In this document: piece after piece, positions 37,195 to 51,804 of the stretch
Layout of the letters: every line of letters begins with the position of its first letter
Position numbering within the stretch: the stretch's first letter is position 1
Assembly: GCF_910589235.1 (NCBI RefSeq)
Contig: NC_060974.1
Coordinates: forward strand, 701,501-765,500
Direction of reading: 5' to 3'
Source: Vespa crabro
Lineage: Eukaryota; Arthropoda; Insecta; Hymenoptera; Vespidae
DNA length: 64,000 nt
Program-made: the position numbers and the translations under genes
Notes under the pieces: generated by a model
Database searches by the model: none
Told to the model about the DNA's origin: nothing
What the model saw: only the letters and a program-made list of their open reading frames with translations

Positions 37195-39278
37195 AGCTAT
37201 ATGAGAAGATAAAATCGTGAAATCTTTGAAAATACTTGCACCAAAGTTTGGAAAATGTTACCAATCGATTCAGATAATTTTATTTCAAAAAATCAAACAT
37301 ATATTTTATATTGGAATCGAAGTTTTTGACATTATCTAATATCGTTTATATGATTTGTCGCTCATATACGCGTATCGTAGAAATACGATAAGTTGAAATC
37401 TCAAACGATTTCATTGATTTTATATTCCATCGATGCAGAAAAAAGAATATAACAAGAATATAACGTCTCTACTATGTGTAAATACGCGTTTTAACAAGAA
37501 AATTGTCGAGAAACATAATCGACACATGCGAAACATGCTATATGAGAAGATTAAATCTTGAAATCTTTGAAAGTACATGTCACACAGTTTTAAAAATCTT
37601 ACCAATCTATTGAGAACATTGCATTTAATTCGGTCAACCATCTATTTTCTATTGGTATCGAAGATTTTTGCATTGCTTCAAATCGAATATACGATTTTTC
37701 TCACATATACGCGTATCGTCGAAATACGAATAGTTAAAATAACATTCAATTTCGTTGTTTTTATATTCGATCGACGCAGAAGAATGGATATAAAAAGAAT
37801 ATAACGTTTATAGTATGTGCAAACTCGTTTTTTACAGTGATAATTGCCGAAAAAATAATCATTACTTACAAATTTCTCTATATCGAGAAGATGACAACGT
37901 TAAATCTTTGAAAATACTTGTAACGCAGTTTGAAAAATGTTACCAATCGATTCAGAACATTGCATTTCAATAGATCAAATATCAATTTTTTAATGGAATC
38001 GTACTTCATAACATTGTTTCATATCGTATATACGATTTTTTGCACATATTCGTGTATCGTCGAAAAACTGATGGTGAAATTTGTTTCAATTTCATTGATT
38101 TTACATTATAACGATGCAGAATACGGAATAAAACAAGAATATAACATTTCTACTATGCGCAAATATGCGTCTTAACTTGAAAATTGTCGAGAAATGTAAT
38201 CGCCACATTCGAATTTTAATATATGTGAAGATAAAGTTTTGAAATCTTTGAAAATACCTGTACCACAATTAAAAAAATGTTACCAATATAATCAGAACTT
38301 TGCAATTCATAAGACAAAGCATCTATTTTTAATGACCCGAAGATTTTAACATTGTTACGTATCGTATATACGATATTTCCCTCATATACACGTATCGTCC
38401 AAAAACGAAAAGTTGAAATCTCGTCCAATTTCATTGATTTTAAATTCAATCGACGTAGAATAAAGAATATTAAAAGAATATAACGTTTTTACCATGACTA
38501 AATACGCGTCTTCATATGATAATTTTCGAAAAACATAATCGACATACACGAATTTCGTTATATGCGAAGTTAAAATCGTGAAATCTTAAGTAATACTTGT
38601 GCCACAGTTTGAAAAATGTTACCAATCGATTCAGAATATTGCATTCCATTAGATCAAACATCAATTTTATATTGGAATCAAAGTTTTTAACTACGTTTCA
38701 TATCTTATATACGATCTTTCGTTCATATAAGCGTATCGTCGAAAAACGAAAAGTTGAAATCTCGTTTAATTTTATTGATTTTATATACAATCCACGCAGA
38801 ATAAAGAATATAACAAGAATATAACGTTTTACCTATGTCCAAATATGTGTATTCATATGATAATTGTCGAAAAACATGTTCGACTTACTTGAATTTCGGT
38901 ATATGCGAAGTTAAAATCGTGAAATCTTTAATAAAACTTGTACCACTGTTTGAAAAATGTTAGCAGTCAATTCAGAACATTGCAGTTCATAAGATCAAAC
39001 ATCTATGTTATTCTGGACTCAAAGTTTTTAACTTTGATTTACATAGTATATACGATTTTTCACTCATATACACGTAACGACGAAAAATGAAAAGTTGAAA
39101 TCTCGTACAATTTCATTGATTTTATATTCTATCGACGAAGAATAAAGGATATAACAAAATTAATACGTTTTTACTATGTTCCAATATGCGTTTTCATATG
39201 ATAAATGTCGAAAAACGTAATCGACATACGCGAATTATGGTATATGCGAAGATAAAATCGTGAAATCTTTAATTATAC
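37195..39278. repeat. Diverged edge monomers of the 341 bp array
   Basis: The first six or so monomers differ strongly from each other and from the interior consensus. Landmarks are often mutated, for example ttgcaccaaagtttggaaaa at 37228 and ttgtaacgcagtttgaaaaa at 37918. No higher-order period is visible. This is the expected state of the old border of a satellite array. Confidence 0.8.
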
Positions 39279-39730
39279 TTGTGCCACAGTTTGAAAACTG
39301 TTACCAATCGATTGAGAACATTTCATTTCATAAGATCAAACCTGTATTTTACATTAGAATCAAAGTGTTTAACATCGATTCATATCGCATATTCGATTTT
39401 TTCGCTCATATACGCGTATCGGTTCAGAACTTGGCGTTTCATAAGATCAAACATCTATTTTATATTTGAATGAAAGCTTTTAACATTGTTTCGTATCGTA
39501 TATACGATATTTCCCTTAAATACACGTATCGTCGAAAAACGAAAAGTTGAAACCTTGTTCAATTTCATTGTTTTTTCATTCAATCGGCGCAGAATAAAGA
39601 ATATAACAGGAATATAACGTTTTTGGTATGTTTAAATACGCGCTTTCACATGATAGTTGTTGAAAAACGTAATCGACATACGCGAGTTTCCGTATATGCG
39701 AAGATAAAATCGTGTAATCTTTAATAATAA
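39279..39730. repeat. Chimeric 452 bp monomer, copy 1
   Basis: A monomer start is fused to most of the next monomer at GCGTATCGGTTCAGAAC: after CATATACGCGTATCG the sequence jumps back to the part that normally follows ACCAATCG. The length is 341 plus 111. This copy differs slightly from the others at the joint (GGTTCAG versus GATTCAG). Confidence 0.85.
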
Positions 39731-41093
39731 ATGTGCCACATTTTGAAAAATGTTACCAATCGATTCAGAAAATTTCATTTCATAAGATCAAACATCTATT
39801 TTAAATTGGAATCAAAGTTTTTAACATTGTTTCATATCGTATATAAGATTTTTCGCTCATATACGCGAATCGTCGAAAAACGAATAGTTGAAATCTCGTT
39901 CATTTACATTGATTTTATATTCTATCGACGCAGAATAAAGAATATAACAAGAATATAACGTTTATAATATGATTAAATACGCGTCTTCATATGATAATTG
40001 TCGAAAAACGTAACCGACATACGCGAATTTCGGTATATGCGAAGATAATATCATTTAATCTTTAATAATACTTGTGCCAAAGTTTGAAAAATGTTACCAA
40101 TCGATTCAGAACTTTGCATTTCATAAGATCAAACATCTATTTTATATTGGAATCAAAGTTTTTAACATTGTTTCATATCGTATATACGATTTTTCGTTCA
40201 TATACGCGTATCGTCCAAAAACGAAAAGTTGAAATCTCGTACAATTTCGTTGATTTTATATTCTATCGATAGAGAATGAAGAAAATAACAATAATATAAC
40301 GTTTTTACTATGTTTAAATACGCGTTTTCATATGATAATTGTCGAAAAACGTAATCAACATACGCGAGTTTCTGTATATGCGAAGATAAAATCGTGTAAT
40401 CTTTAATAATACTTGTGCCACATTTTGAAAAATGTTACCAATCGATTCAGAAAATTGCATTTCATAAGATCAAACATCTATTTTATATTGGAATCAAAGT
40501 TTTTAACATTATTTCATATCGTATATAAGATTTTTCGCTCATATACGCGCATCGTCGAAAACGGAAAAGTTGATATCTCGTTCAATTTCATTGATTTTAT
40601 ATTCTATCGATGCAGAATAAAGAATATAAAAATAATATAACTTTTTTACTCTATGTAAATACGCGTTTTCATAGGATAATTGTCGAAAAACGTAATCGAC
40701 ATACGCGAATTTCGGTATATGCGAAGATAAATCGTTTAATCTTTAATAATACTTGTGCCACATTTTGAAAAATGTTACCAATCGATTGTGAAAATTGCAT
40801 TTCGTATGATCAAACATCAATTTTATATTGGAATCAAAGTTTTTAACTACGTTTCATATCTTATATACGATTTTTCGTTCATATAAGCGTATCGTCGAAG
40901 AACGAAAAGTTGAAATCTCGTTTAATTTTATTGATTTTATATTCAATCCACGCAGAATAAAGGATATAACAAAATTAATACGTTTTTACTATGTTCCAAT
41001 ATGCGTTTTCATATGATAAATGTCGAAAAACGTAATCGACATACGCGAATTATGGTATATGCGAAGATAAAATCGTGAAATCTTTAATTATAC

Positions 41094-41545
41094 TTGTGCC
41101 ACAGTTTGAAAACTGTTACCAATCGATTGAGAACATTTCATTTCATAAGATCAAACCTGTATTTTACATTAGAATCAAAGTGTTTAACATCGATTCATAT
41201 CGCATATTAGATTTTTTCGCTCATATACGCGTATCGAATCAGGACTTGGCGTTTCATAAGATCAAAGATCTATTTTATATTGGAATGAAAGCTTTTAACA
41301 TAGTTTCGTATCGTATATACGATATTTCCCTTAAATACACGTATCGTCGAAAAACGAAAAGTTGAAATCTTGTTCAATTTCATTGTTTTTTCATTCAATC
41401 GGCGCAGAATAAAGAATATAACAGGAATATAACGTTTTTGGTATGTTTAAATACGCGTTTTCATATGATAATTGTCGAAAAACGTAATCAACATACGCGA
41501 GTTTCTGTATATGCGAAGATAAAATCGTGTAATCTTTAATAATAC
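41094..41545. repeat. Chimeric 452 bp monomer, copy 2
   Basis: Same fusion as copy 1, with joint GTATCGAATCAGGACTTGG near 41232 and the same neighbouring variants. Confidence 0.85.
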
Positions 41546-44500
41546 TTGTGCCACATTTTGAAAAATGTTACCAATCGATTCAGAAAATTGCATTTCATAA
41601 GATCAAACATCTATTTTATATTGGAATCAAAGTTTTTAACATTATTTCATATCGTATATAAGATTTTTCGCTCATATACGCGCATCGTCGAAAACGGAAA
41701 AGTTGATATCTCGTTCAATTTCATTGATTTTATATTCTATCGATGCAGAATAAAGAAATTAAAAATAATATAACGTTTTTACTCTATGTAAATACGCGTT
41801 TTCATAGGATAATTGTCGAAAAACGTAATCGACATACGCGAATTTCGGTATATGCGAAGATAAATCGTTTAATCTTTAATAATACTTGTGCCACATTTTG
41901 AAAAATGTTACCAATCGATTGTGAAAATTGCATTTCGTATGATCAAACATCAATTTTATATTGGAATCAAAGTTTTTAACATTGTTTCATATCGTATGTA
42001 ATATTTTTCGCTCATATACGTGCATCGTCGAAAAACGAAGAGTTGAAATCTCGTTCAATTTCATTGATTTTATATTCTATCGATAGAGAATGAAGAATAT
42101 AACAATAATATAACGTTTTTACTATGTTTAAATACGCGTTTTCATATGATAATTGTCGAAAAACGTAATCGACATACTCGAATTTCGGTATATGCGAAGA
42201 TAAAATCGTAAAATCTTTAATAATACTTGTGCCACATTTTGAAAAATGTTACCAATCGATTCAGAAAATTGCATTTCATAAGATCAAACATCTATATTAT
42301 ATTGGAATCAAAGTTTTTAACATTGTTTCATATCGTATATAAGATTTTTCGCTCATATACGCGCATCGTCGAAAAAGGAAAAGTTGATATCTCGTTCAAT
42401 TTCATTGATTTTATATTCTATCGATGCAGAATAAAGAATATAAAAATAAAATAACGTTTTTACTCTATGTAAATACGCGGTTTCATTGGATAATTTTCGA
42501 AAAACGTAATCGACATACGCGAATTTCGGTATATGCGAAGATAAATCGTGTAATCTTTAATAATACTTGTGACACATTTTGAAAAATGTTACCAATCGAT
42601 TGTGAAAATTGCATTTCGTATGATCAAACATCAATTTTATATTGGAATCAAAGTTTTTAACATTGTTTCATATCGTATGTAATATTTTTCGCTCATATAC
42701 GTGCATCGTCGAAAAACGAAGAGTTGAAATCTCGTTCAATTTCATTGATTTTATATTCTATCGATAGAGAATGAAGAATATAACAATAATATAACGTTTT
42801 TACTATGTTTAAATACGCGTTTTCATATGATAATTGTCGAAAAACGTAATCGACATACTCGAATTTCGGTATATGCGAAGATAAAATCGTAAAATCTTTA
42901 ATAATACTTGTGCCACATTTTGAAAAATGTTACCAGTCGATTCAGAAAATTGCATTTCATAAGATCAAACATCTATATTATATTGGAATCAAAGTTTTTA
43001 ACATTGTTTCATATCGTATATAAGATTTTTCGCTCATATACGCGCATCGTCGAAAAAGGAAAAGTTGATATCTCGTTCAATTTCATTGATTTTATATTCT
43101 ATCGATGCAGAATAAAGAATATAAAAATAAAATAACGTTTTTACTCTATGTAAATACGCGGTTTCATTGGATAATTTTCGAAAAACGTAATCGACATACG
43201 CGAATTTCGGTATATGCGAAGATAAATCGTGTAATCTTTAATAATACTTGTGACACATTTTGAAAAATGTTACCAATCGATTGAGAAAATTGCATTTCAT
43301 AAGATCAAACATCTATTTTATATTGGAATCAAAGTTTTTAACATTGTTTCATATCGTATATACGATTTTTCGCTCATATACGCGTATCGTCCAAAAACGA
43401 AAAGTTGAAATCTCATTCAATATCATTGATTTTATATTCTATCGATAGAGAATGAAGAATATAACAATAATATAACGTTTTTACTATGTTTATATACGCG
43501 TTTTCATATGATAATTGTCGAAAAACGTAATCGACATACGCGAATTTCGGAATATGCGAAAATAAAATCGTAAAATCTTTAATATTACTTGTGCCACATT
43601 TTGAAAAATGTTACCAATCGATTCAGAAAATTGCATTTCATAAGAGCAAACATCTATTTTATATTGGAATCAATGTTTTTAACATTGTTTCATATCGTAT
43701 ATACGATTTTTCGCACATATACGCGTATCGTCGTAAAACGAAAAGTTGAAATCTCGTTCAATTACATTGATTTTATATTCCATCGATGCAGAATAAAGAA
43801 TATAACAATAATATAACATTTTTACTATGTTTAAATACGCGTTTTCATATGATAATTGTCGAAAAACGTAATCAACATACGCGAGTTTCTGTATATGCGA
43901 AGATAAAATCGTGTAATCTTTAATAATACTTGTGCCACATTTTGGAAAATGTTACCAATCGATTGAGAAAATTGCATTTCATAAGATCAAACATCTATTT
44001 TATATTGGAATCAAAGTTTTTAACATTGTTTCATATCGTATATACGATTTTTCGCTCATATACGCGTATCGTCCAAAAACGAAAAGTTGAAATCTCATTC
44101 AATATCATTGATTTTATATTCTATCGATAGAGAATGAAGAATATAACAATAATATAACGTTTTTACTATGTTTAAATACGCGTTTTCATATGATAATTGT
44201 CGAAAAACGTAATCGACATACGCGAATTTCGGTATATGCGAAGATAAAATCGTAAAATCTTTAATATTACTTGTGCCACATTCTGAAAAATGTTACCAAT
44301 CGATTCAGAAAATTGCATTTCATAAGAGCAAACATCTACTTTATATTGGAATCAAAGTTTTTAACATTGTTTCATATCGTATATACGATTTTTCGCACAT
44401 ATACGCGTATCGTCGTAAAACGAAAAGTTGAAATCTCGTTCAATTACATTGATTTTATATTCCATCCACGCAGAATAAAGGATATAACAAAATTAATACG

Positions 44501-44611
44501 TTTTTACTATGTTCCAATATGCGTTTTCATATGATAAATGTCGAAAAACGTAATCGACATACGCGAATTATGGTATATGCGAAGATAAAATCGTGAAATC
44601 TTTAATTATAC

Positions 44612-45063
44612 TTGTGCCACAGTTTGAAAACTGTTACCAATCGATTGAGAACATTTCATTTCATAAGATCAAACCTGTATTTTACATTAGAATCAAAGTG
44701 TTTAACATCGATTCATATCGCATATTAGATTTTTTCGCTCATATACGCGTATCGATTCAGGACTTGGCGGTTCATAAGATCAAACATCTATTTTATATTG
44801 GAATGAAAGCTTTTAACATTGTTTCGTATCGTATATACGATATTTCCCTTAAATACACGTATCGTCGAAAAACGAAAGGTTGAAATCTTGTTCAATTTCA
44901 TTGTTTTTTCATTCAATCGGCGCAGAATAAAGAATATAACAGGAATATAACGTTTTTACTATGTTTAAGTACGCGTTTTCATATTATAATTGTCGAAAAA
45001 CGTAATCAACATACGCGAGTTTCTGTATATGCGAAGATAAAATCGTGTAATCTTTAATAATAC
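44612..45063. repeat. Chimeric 452 bp monomer, copy 3
   Basis: Same fusion, with joint GTATCGATTCAGGACTTGG near 44748. Confidence 0.85.
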
Positions 45064-48000
45064 TTGTGCCACATTTTGAAAAATGTTACCAATCGATTCA
45101 GAAAATTGCATTTCATAAGATCAAACATCTATTTTATATTGGAATCAAAGTTTTTAACATTATTTCATATCGTATATAAGATTTTTCGCTCATATACGCG
45201 AATCGTCTAAAACGGAAAAGTTGATATCTCGTTCAATTTCATTGATTTTATATTCTATCGATGCAGAATAAAGAATATAAAAATAATATAACGTTTTTAC
45301 TCTATGTAAATACGCGTTTTCATAGGATAATTGTAGAAAAACGTAATCGACATACGCGAATTTCGGTATATGCGAAGGTAAATCGTTTAATCTTTAATAA
45401 TACTTGTGCCACATTTTGAAAAATGTTACCAATCGATTGTGAAAATTGCATTTCGTATGATCAAACATCAATTTTATATTGGAATCAAAGTTTTTAACAT
45501 TGTTTCATATCGTATATAAGATTTTTCGCTCATATACGCGAATCGTCGAAAAACGAATAGTTGAAATCTCGTTCATTTACATTGATTTTATATTCTATCG
45601 ATAGAGAATGAAGAATATAACTATAATATAACGTTTTTACTATGTTTAAATACGCGTTTTCATATGATAATTGTCGAAAAACGTAATCGACATACTCGAA
45701 TTTCGGTATATGCGAAGATAAAATCGTAAAATCTTTAATAATACTTGTGCCACATTTTGAAAAATGTTACCAATCGATTCAGAAAATTGCATTTCATAAG
45801 ATCAAACATCTATTTTATATTGGAATCAAAGTTTTTAACATTATTTCATATCGTATATAAGATTTTTCGCTCATATACGCGCATCGTCGAAAAAGGAAAA
45901 GTTGATATCTCGTTCAATTTCATTGATTTTATATTCTATCGATTCAGAATAAAGAATATAAAAATAAAATAACGTTTTTACTCTATGTAAATACGCGGTT
46001 TCATTGGATAATTTTCGAAAAACGTAGTCGACATACGCGAATTTCGGTATATGCGAAGATAAATCGTGTAATCTTTAATAATACTTGTGACACATTTTGA
46101 AAAATGTTACCAATCGATTGAGAAAATTGCATTTCATAAGATCAAACATCTATTTTATATTGGAATCAAAGTTTTTAACATTGTTTCATATCGTATATAC
46201 GATTTTTCGCTCATATACGCGTATCGTCCAAAAACGAAAAGTTGAAATCTCATTCAATATCATTGATTTTATATTCTATCGATAGAGAATGAAGAATATA
46301 ACAATAATATTACGTTTTTACTATGTTTAAATACGCGTTTTCATATGATAATTGTCGAAAAACGTAATCGACAGACGCGAGTTTCCGTATATGCGAAGAT
46401 AAAATCGTGTAATCTTTAATAATAAATGTGCCACATTTTGAAAAATGTTACCAATCGATTCAGAAAATTGCATTTCATAAGATCAAACATCTATTTTAAA
46501 TTGGAATCAAAGTTTTTAACATTGTTTCATATCGTATATAAGATTTTTCGCTCATATACGCGAATCGTCGAAAAACGAATAGTTGAAATCTCGTTCATTT
46601 ACATTGATTTTATATTCTATCGACGCAGAATAAAGAATATAACAAGAATTTAACGTTTTTAATATGATTAAATACGCGTCTTCATATGATAATTGTCGAA
46701 AAACGTAACCGACATACGCGAATTTCGGTATATGCGAAGATAATATCATTTAATCTTTAATAATACTTGTGCCAAAGTTTGAAAAATGTTACCAATCGAT
46801 TCAGAACTTTGCATTTCATAAGATCAAACATCTATTTTATATTGGAATCAAAGTTTTTATCATTGTTTCATATCGTATATAAGATTTTTCGCTCATATAC
46901 GCGAATCGTCGAAAAACGAATAGTTGAAATCTCGTTCAATTTCATTGATTTTATATTCTATCGATAGAGAATAAAGAATATAACAATAATATAACATTTT
47001 TACTATGATTAAATTCGCGTGTTCATATGATAATTGTCGAAAAGCATAACCGACATACGCGAATTTCGGTATATGCGAAGATAAATTCATTTTATCTTTA
47101 ATAATACTTGTGCCAAAGTTTGTAAAATGTTACCAATCGATTCAGAACTTTGCATTTCATAAGATCAAACATCTATTTTATATTGGAATCAAAGTTTTTA
47201 ACATTGTTTCATATCTTATATACGATTTTTCGTTCATATACGCGTATCGTCCAAAAACGAAAAGTTGAAATCTCGTACAATTTCTTTGATTTTATATTCT
47301 ATCGATAGAGAATGAAGAATATAACAATAATATAACGTTTTTACTATGTTTTAATACGCGTTTTCATATGATAATTGTCGAAAAACGTAATCAACATACG
47401 CGAGTTTCTGTATATGCGAAGATAAAATCGTGTAATCTTTAATAATACTTGTGCCACATTTTGAAAAATGTTACCAATCGATTCAGAAAATTGCATTTCA
47501 TAAGATCAAACATCTATTTTATATTGGAATCAAAGTTTTTAACATTGTTTCATATCGTATATACGATTTTTCGCACATATACGCGTATCGTCGTAAAACG
47601 AAAAGTTGAAATCTCGTTCAATTACATTGATTTTATATTCCATCGATGCAGAATAAAGAATATAACAATAATATAACGTTTTTACTATGTTTAAATACGC
47701 GTTTTCATATGATAATTGACGAAAAACCTAATCGACATACGCGAATTTCAGTATATTCGAAGATGAAATCGTGAAATCTTTAATAATACTTGTGCCACGG
47801 TTTGAAAAATGTTACCAATCGATTCAGAACTTTGCATTTCATAAGATCAAACATCTATTTTATATTGGAATCAAAGTTTTTAACATTGTTTCATATCGTA
47901 TATACGATTTTTCGTTCATATACGCGTATCGTCGAAAAACGAAAAGTTGAAATCTCGTTCAATTTCATTGATTTAAATTCAATCGATGCAGAATAAAGAA

Positions 48001-49309
48001 TATAATAAGAATATAACGTTTTTGGTATGTTTAAATACGCGCTTTCACATGATAGTTGTTGAAAAACGTAATCGACATACGCGAGTTTCCGTATATGCGA
48101 AGATAAAATCGTGTAATCTTTAATAATAAATGTGCCACATTTTGAAAAATGTTACCAATCGATTCAGAAAATTGCATTTCATAAGATCAAACATCTATTT
48201 TAAATTGGAATCAAAGTTTTTAACATTGTTTCATATCGTATATAAGATTTCTCGCTCATATACGCGAATCGTCGAAAAACGAATAGTTGAAATCTCGTTC
48301 ATTTACATTGATTTTATATTCTATCGACGCAGAATAAAGAATATAACAAGAATATAACTTTTTTAATATGATTAAATACGCGTCTTCATATGATAATTGT
48401 CGAAAAACGTAACCGACATACGCGAATTTCGGTATATGCGAAGATAATATCATTTAATCTATAATAATACTTGTGCCAAAGTTTGAAAAATGTTACCCAT
48501 CGATTCAGAACTTTGCATTTCATAAGATCAAACATCTATTTTATATTGGAATCAAAGTTTTTAACATTGTTTCATATCGTATATACGATTTTTCTTTCAT
48601 ATACGCGTATCGTCCAAAAACGAAAAGTTGAAATCTCGTACAATTTCGCTGATTTTATATTCTATCGATAGAGAATGAAGAAAATAACAATAATATAACG
48701 TTTTTACTATGTTTAAATACGCGTTTTCATATGATAATTGTCGAAAAACGTAATCAACATACGCGTGTTTCTGTATATGCGAAGATAAAATCGTGTAATC
48801 TTTAATAATACTTGTGCCACATTTTGAAAAATGTTTCCAATCGATTGTGAAAATTGCATTTCGTATGATCAAACATCTATTTTATATTGGAATCAAAGTT
48901 TTTAACATTGTTTCATATCGTATATAATATTTTTCGCTCATATACGCGCATCGTCGAAAAACGAAGAGTTGAAATCTCGTTCAATTTCATTGATTTTATA
49001 TTCTATCGATAGAGAATAAAGAATATAACAATAATATAACGTTTTTACTATGTTTAAATACGCGTTTTCATATGATAATTGTCGAAAAATGTAATCGACA
49101 TACGCGAATTTCGGTATATGCGAAGATAAAATCGTAAAATCTTTAATAATACTTCTGCCACATTTTGAAAAATGTTACCAATCGATTCAGAAAATTGCAT
49201 TTCATAAGATCAGACATCTCCTTTATATTGGAATCAAAGTTTATAACATTGTTTCATATCGTATATACGATTTTTCGCACATATACGCGTATCGTCGTAA
49301 AACGAATAG

Positions 49310-51804
49310 TTGAAATCTCGTTCATTTACATTGATTTTATAATCTATCGACGCAGAATAAAGAATATAACAAGAATTTAACGTTTTTAATATGATTAAAT
49401 ACGCGTCTTCATATGATAATTGTCGAAAAACGTAACCGACATACGCGAATTTCGGTATATGCGAAGATAATATCATTTAATCTTTAATAATACTTGTGCC
49501 AAAGTTTGAAAAATGTTACCAATCGATTCAGAACTTTGCATTTCACAAGATCAAACATCTATTTTATATTGGAATCAAAGTTTTTAACTACGTTTCATAT
49601 CTTATATACGATTTTTCGTTCATATAAGCGTATCGTCGAAGAACGAAAAGTTGAAATCTCGTTTAATTTTATTGATTTTATATTCAATCCACGCAGAATA
49701 AAGGATATAACAAAATTAGTACGTTTTTACTATGTTCCAATATGCGTTTTCATATGATAAATGTCGAAAAACGTAATCGACATACGCGAATTATGGTATA
49801 TGCGAAGATAAAATCGTGAAATCTTTAATTATACTTGTGCCACAGTTTGAAAACTGTTACCAATCGATTGAGAACATTTCATTTCATAAGATCAAACCTG
49901 TATTTTACATTAGAATCAAAGTGCTAAACATCGATTCATATCGCATATTCGATTTTTTCGCTCATATACGCGTATCGATTCAGGACTTGGCGTTTCATAA
50001 GATCAACCATCTATTTTATTTTGGAATGAAAGCTTTAAACATTGTTTCGTATCGTATATACGATATTTCATTTAAAAACACGTATCGTCGAAAAACGAAA
50101 AGTTGAAATCTTGTTCAATTTCATTGTTTTTTCATTCAATCGGCGCAGAATAAAGAATATAACAGGAATATAACGTTTTTGGTATGTTTAAATACGCGCT
50201 TTCACATGATAGTTGTTGAAAAACGTAATCGACATTCGCGAGTTTCCGTATATGCGAAGATAAAATCGTGTAATCTTTAATAATAAATGTGGCACACTTT
50301 GAAAAATGTTACCAATCGATTCAGAAAATTGCATTTCATAAGATCAAACATCTATTTTATATTGGAATCAGAGTTTTTAACATTGTTTCATATCGTATAT
50401 ACGATTTTTCGCTCATATACGCGTATCGTCCAAAAACGAAAAGTTGAAATCTCGTACAATTTCATTGATTTTATATTCTATCGATAGAGAATGAAGAATA
50501 TAACAATAATATAACGTTTTTACTATGTTTTAGTACGCGTTTTCATATGATAATTGTCGAAAAACGTAATCAACATACGCGAGTTTCTATATATGCGAAG
50601 ATAAAATCGTGTAATCTTTAGTAATACTTGTGCCACATTTTGAAAAATGTTACCAATCGATTCAGAAAATTGCATTTCATAAGAGCAAACATCTATTTTA
50701 TATTGGAATCAAAGTTTTTAACATTGTTTCATATCGTATATAAGATTTTTCGCTCATATACGCGCATCGTCGAAAAAGGAAAAGTTGATATCTCGTTCAA
50801 TTTCATTGATTTTATATTCTATCGATGCAGAATAAAGAATATAAAAATAAAATAACGTTTTTACTCTATGTAAATACGCGTTTTCATTGGATAATTGTCG
50901 AAAAACGTAATCGACATACGCGAATTTCGGTATATGCGAAGATAAATCGTGTAATCTTTAATAATACTTGTGCCACATTTTAAAAAATGTTACCAATCGA
51001 TTGAGAAAATTGCATTTCATAAGATCAAACATCTATTTTATATTGGAATCAAAGTTTTTAACATTGTTGCATATCGTATATACGATTTTTCGCTAATATA
51101 CGGGTTTCGTCCAAAAACGAAAAGTTGAAATCTCGTTCAATTTCATTGATTTAAATTCTATCGATGCAGAATAAAGAATATAACAAGAATATAACGTTTT
51201 TACTATTTTTAAATACGCTTATACATATGATAATTGTCGAAAAACGTAATCGACATACGCGAATTTCGGAATATGCGAAGATAAAATCGTGTAATCTTTA
51301 ATAATACTTGTGCCACATTTTGAAAAATTTTACCAATCGATTCAGAAAATTGCATTTCATAAGATGAAACATCTATTTTATATTGGAATAAAAGTTTTTA
51401 ACACTTTTTCATATCGTATATACGATTTTTCGTTCATATACGCGTATCGTCCAAAAACGAAAAGTTGAAATCTCGTTCAATTTCATTGATTTAAATTCTA
51501 TCGATGCAGAATAAAGAATATAATAAGAATATAACGTTTTTGGTATGTTTAAATACGCGCTTTCACATGATAGTTTTTGAAAAACGTAATCGACATACGC
51601 GAGTTTCCGTATATGCGAAGATAAAATCGTGTAATCTTTAATAATAAATGTGCCACATTTTGAAAAATGTTACCAATCGATTCAGAAAATTGCATTTCAT
51701 AAGATCAAACATCTATTTTAAATTGGAATCAAAGTTTTTAACATTGTTTCATATCGTATATAAGATTTTTCGCTCATATACGCGAATCGTCGAAAAACGA
51801 ATAG
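49310..51804. repeat. Higher-order repeat unit of 2495 bp, copy 1
   Basis: Seven monomers, one of them the 452 bp chimera. Every landmark reappears exactly 2495 bases later (for example 49494/51989, 50287/52782, 50628/53123). Shared private changes include ttataatctatcgacg, gttgcatatcg with cgctaatatacgggtttcg, and cgcttatacatatg. Boundaries are approximate. Confidence 0.9.
49835..50286. repeat. Chimeric 452 bp monomer, copy 4 (in first 2495 bp unit)
   Basis: Same fusion; joint near 49972. It carries the private variants gtgctaaacatcg and catttaaaaacacg, also present in copy 5. Confidence 0.85.
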
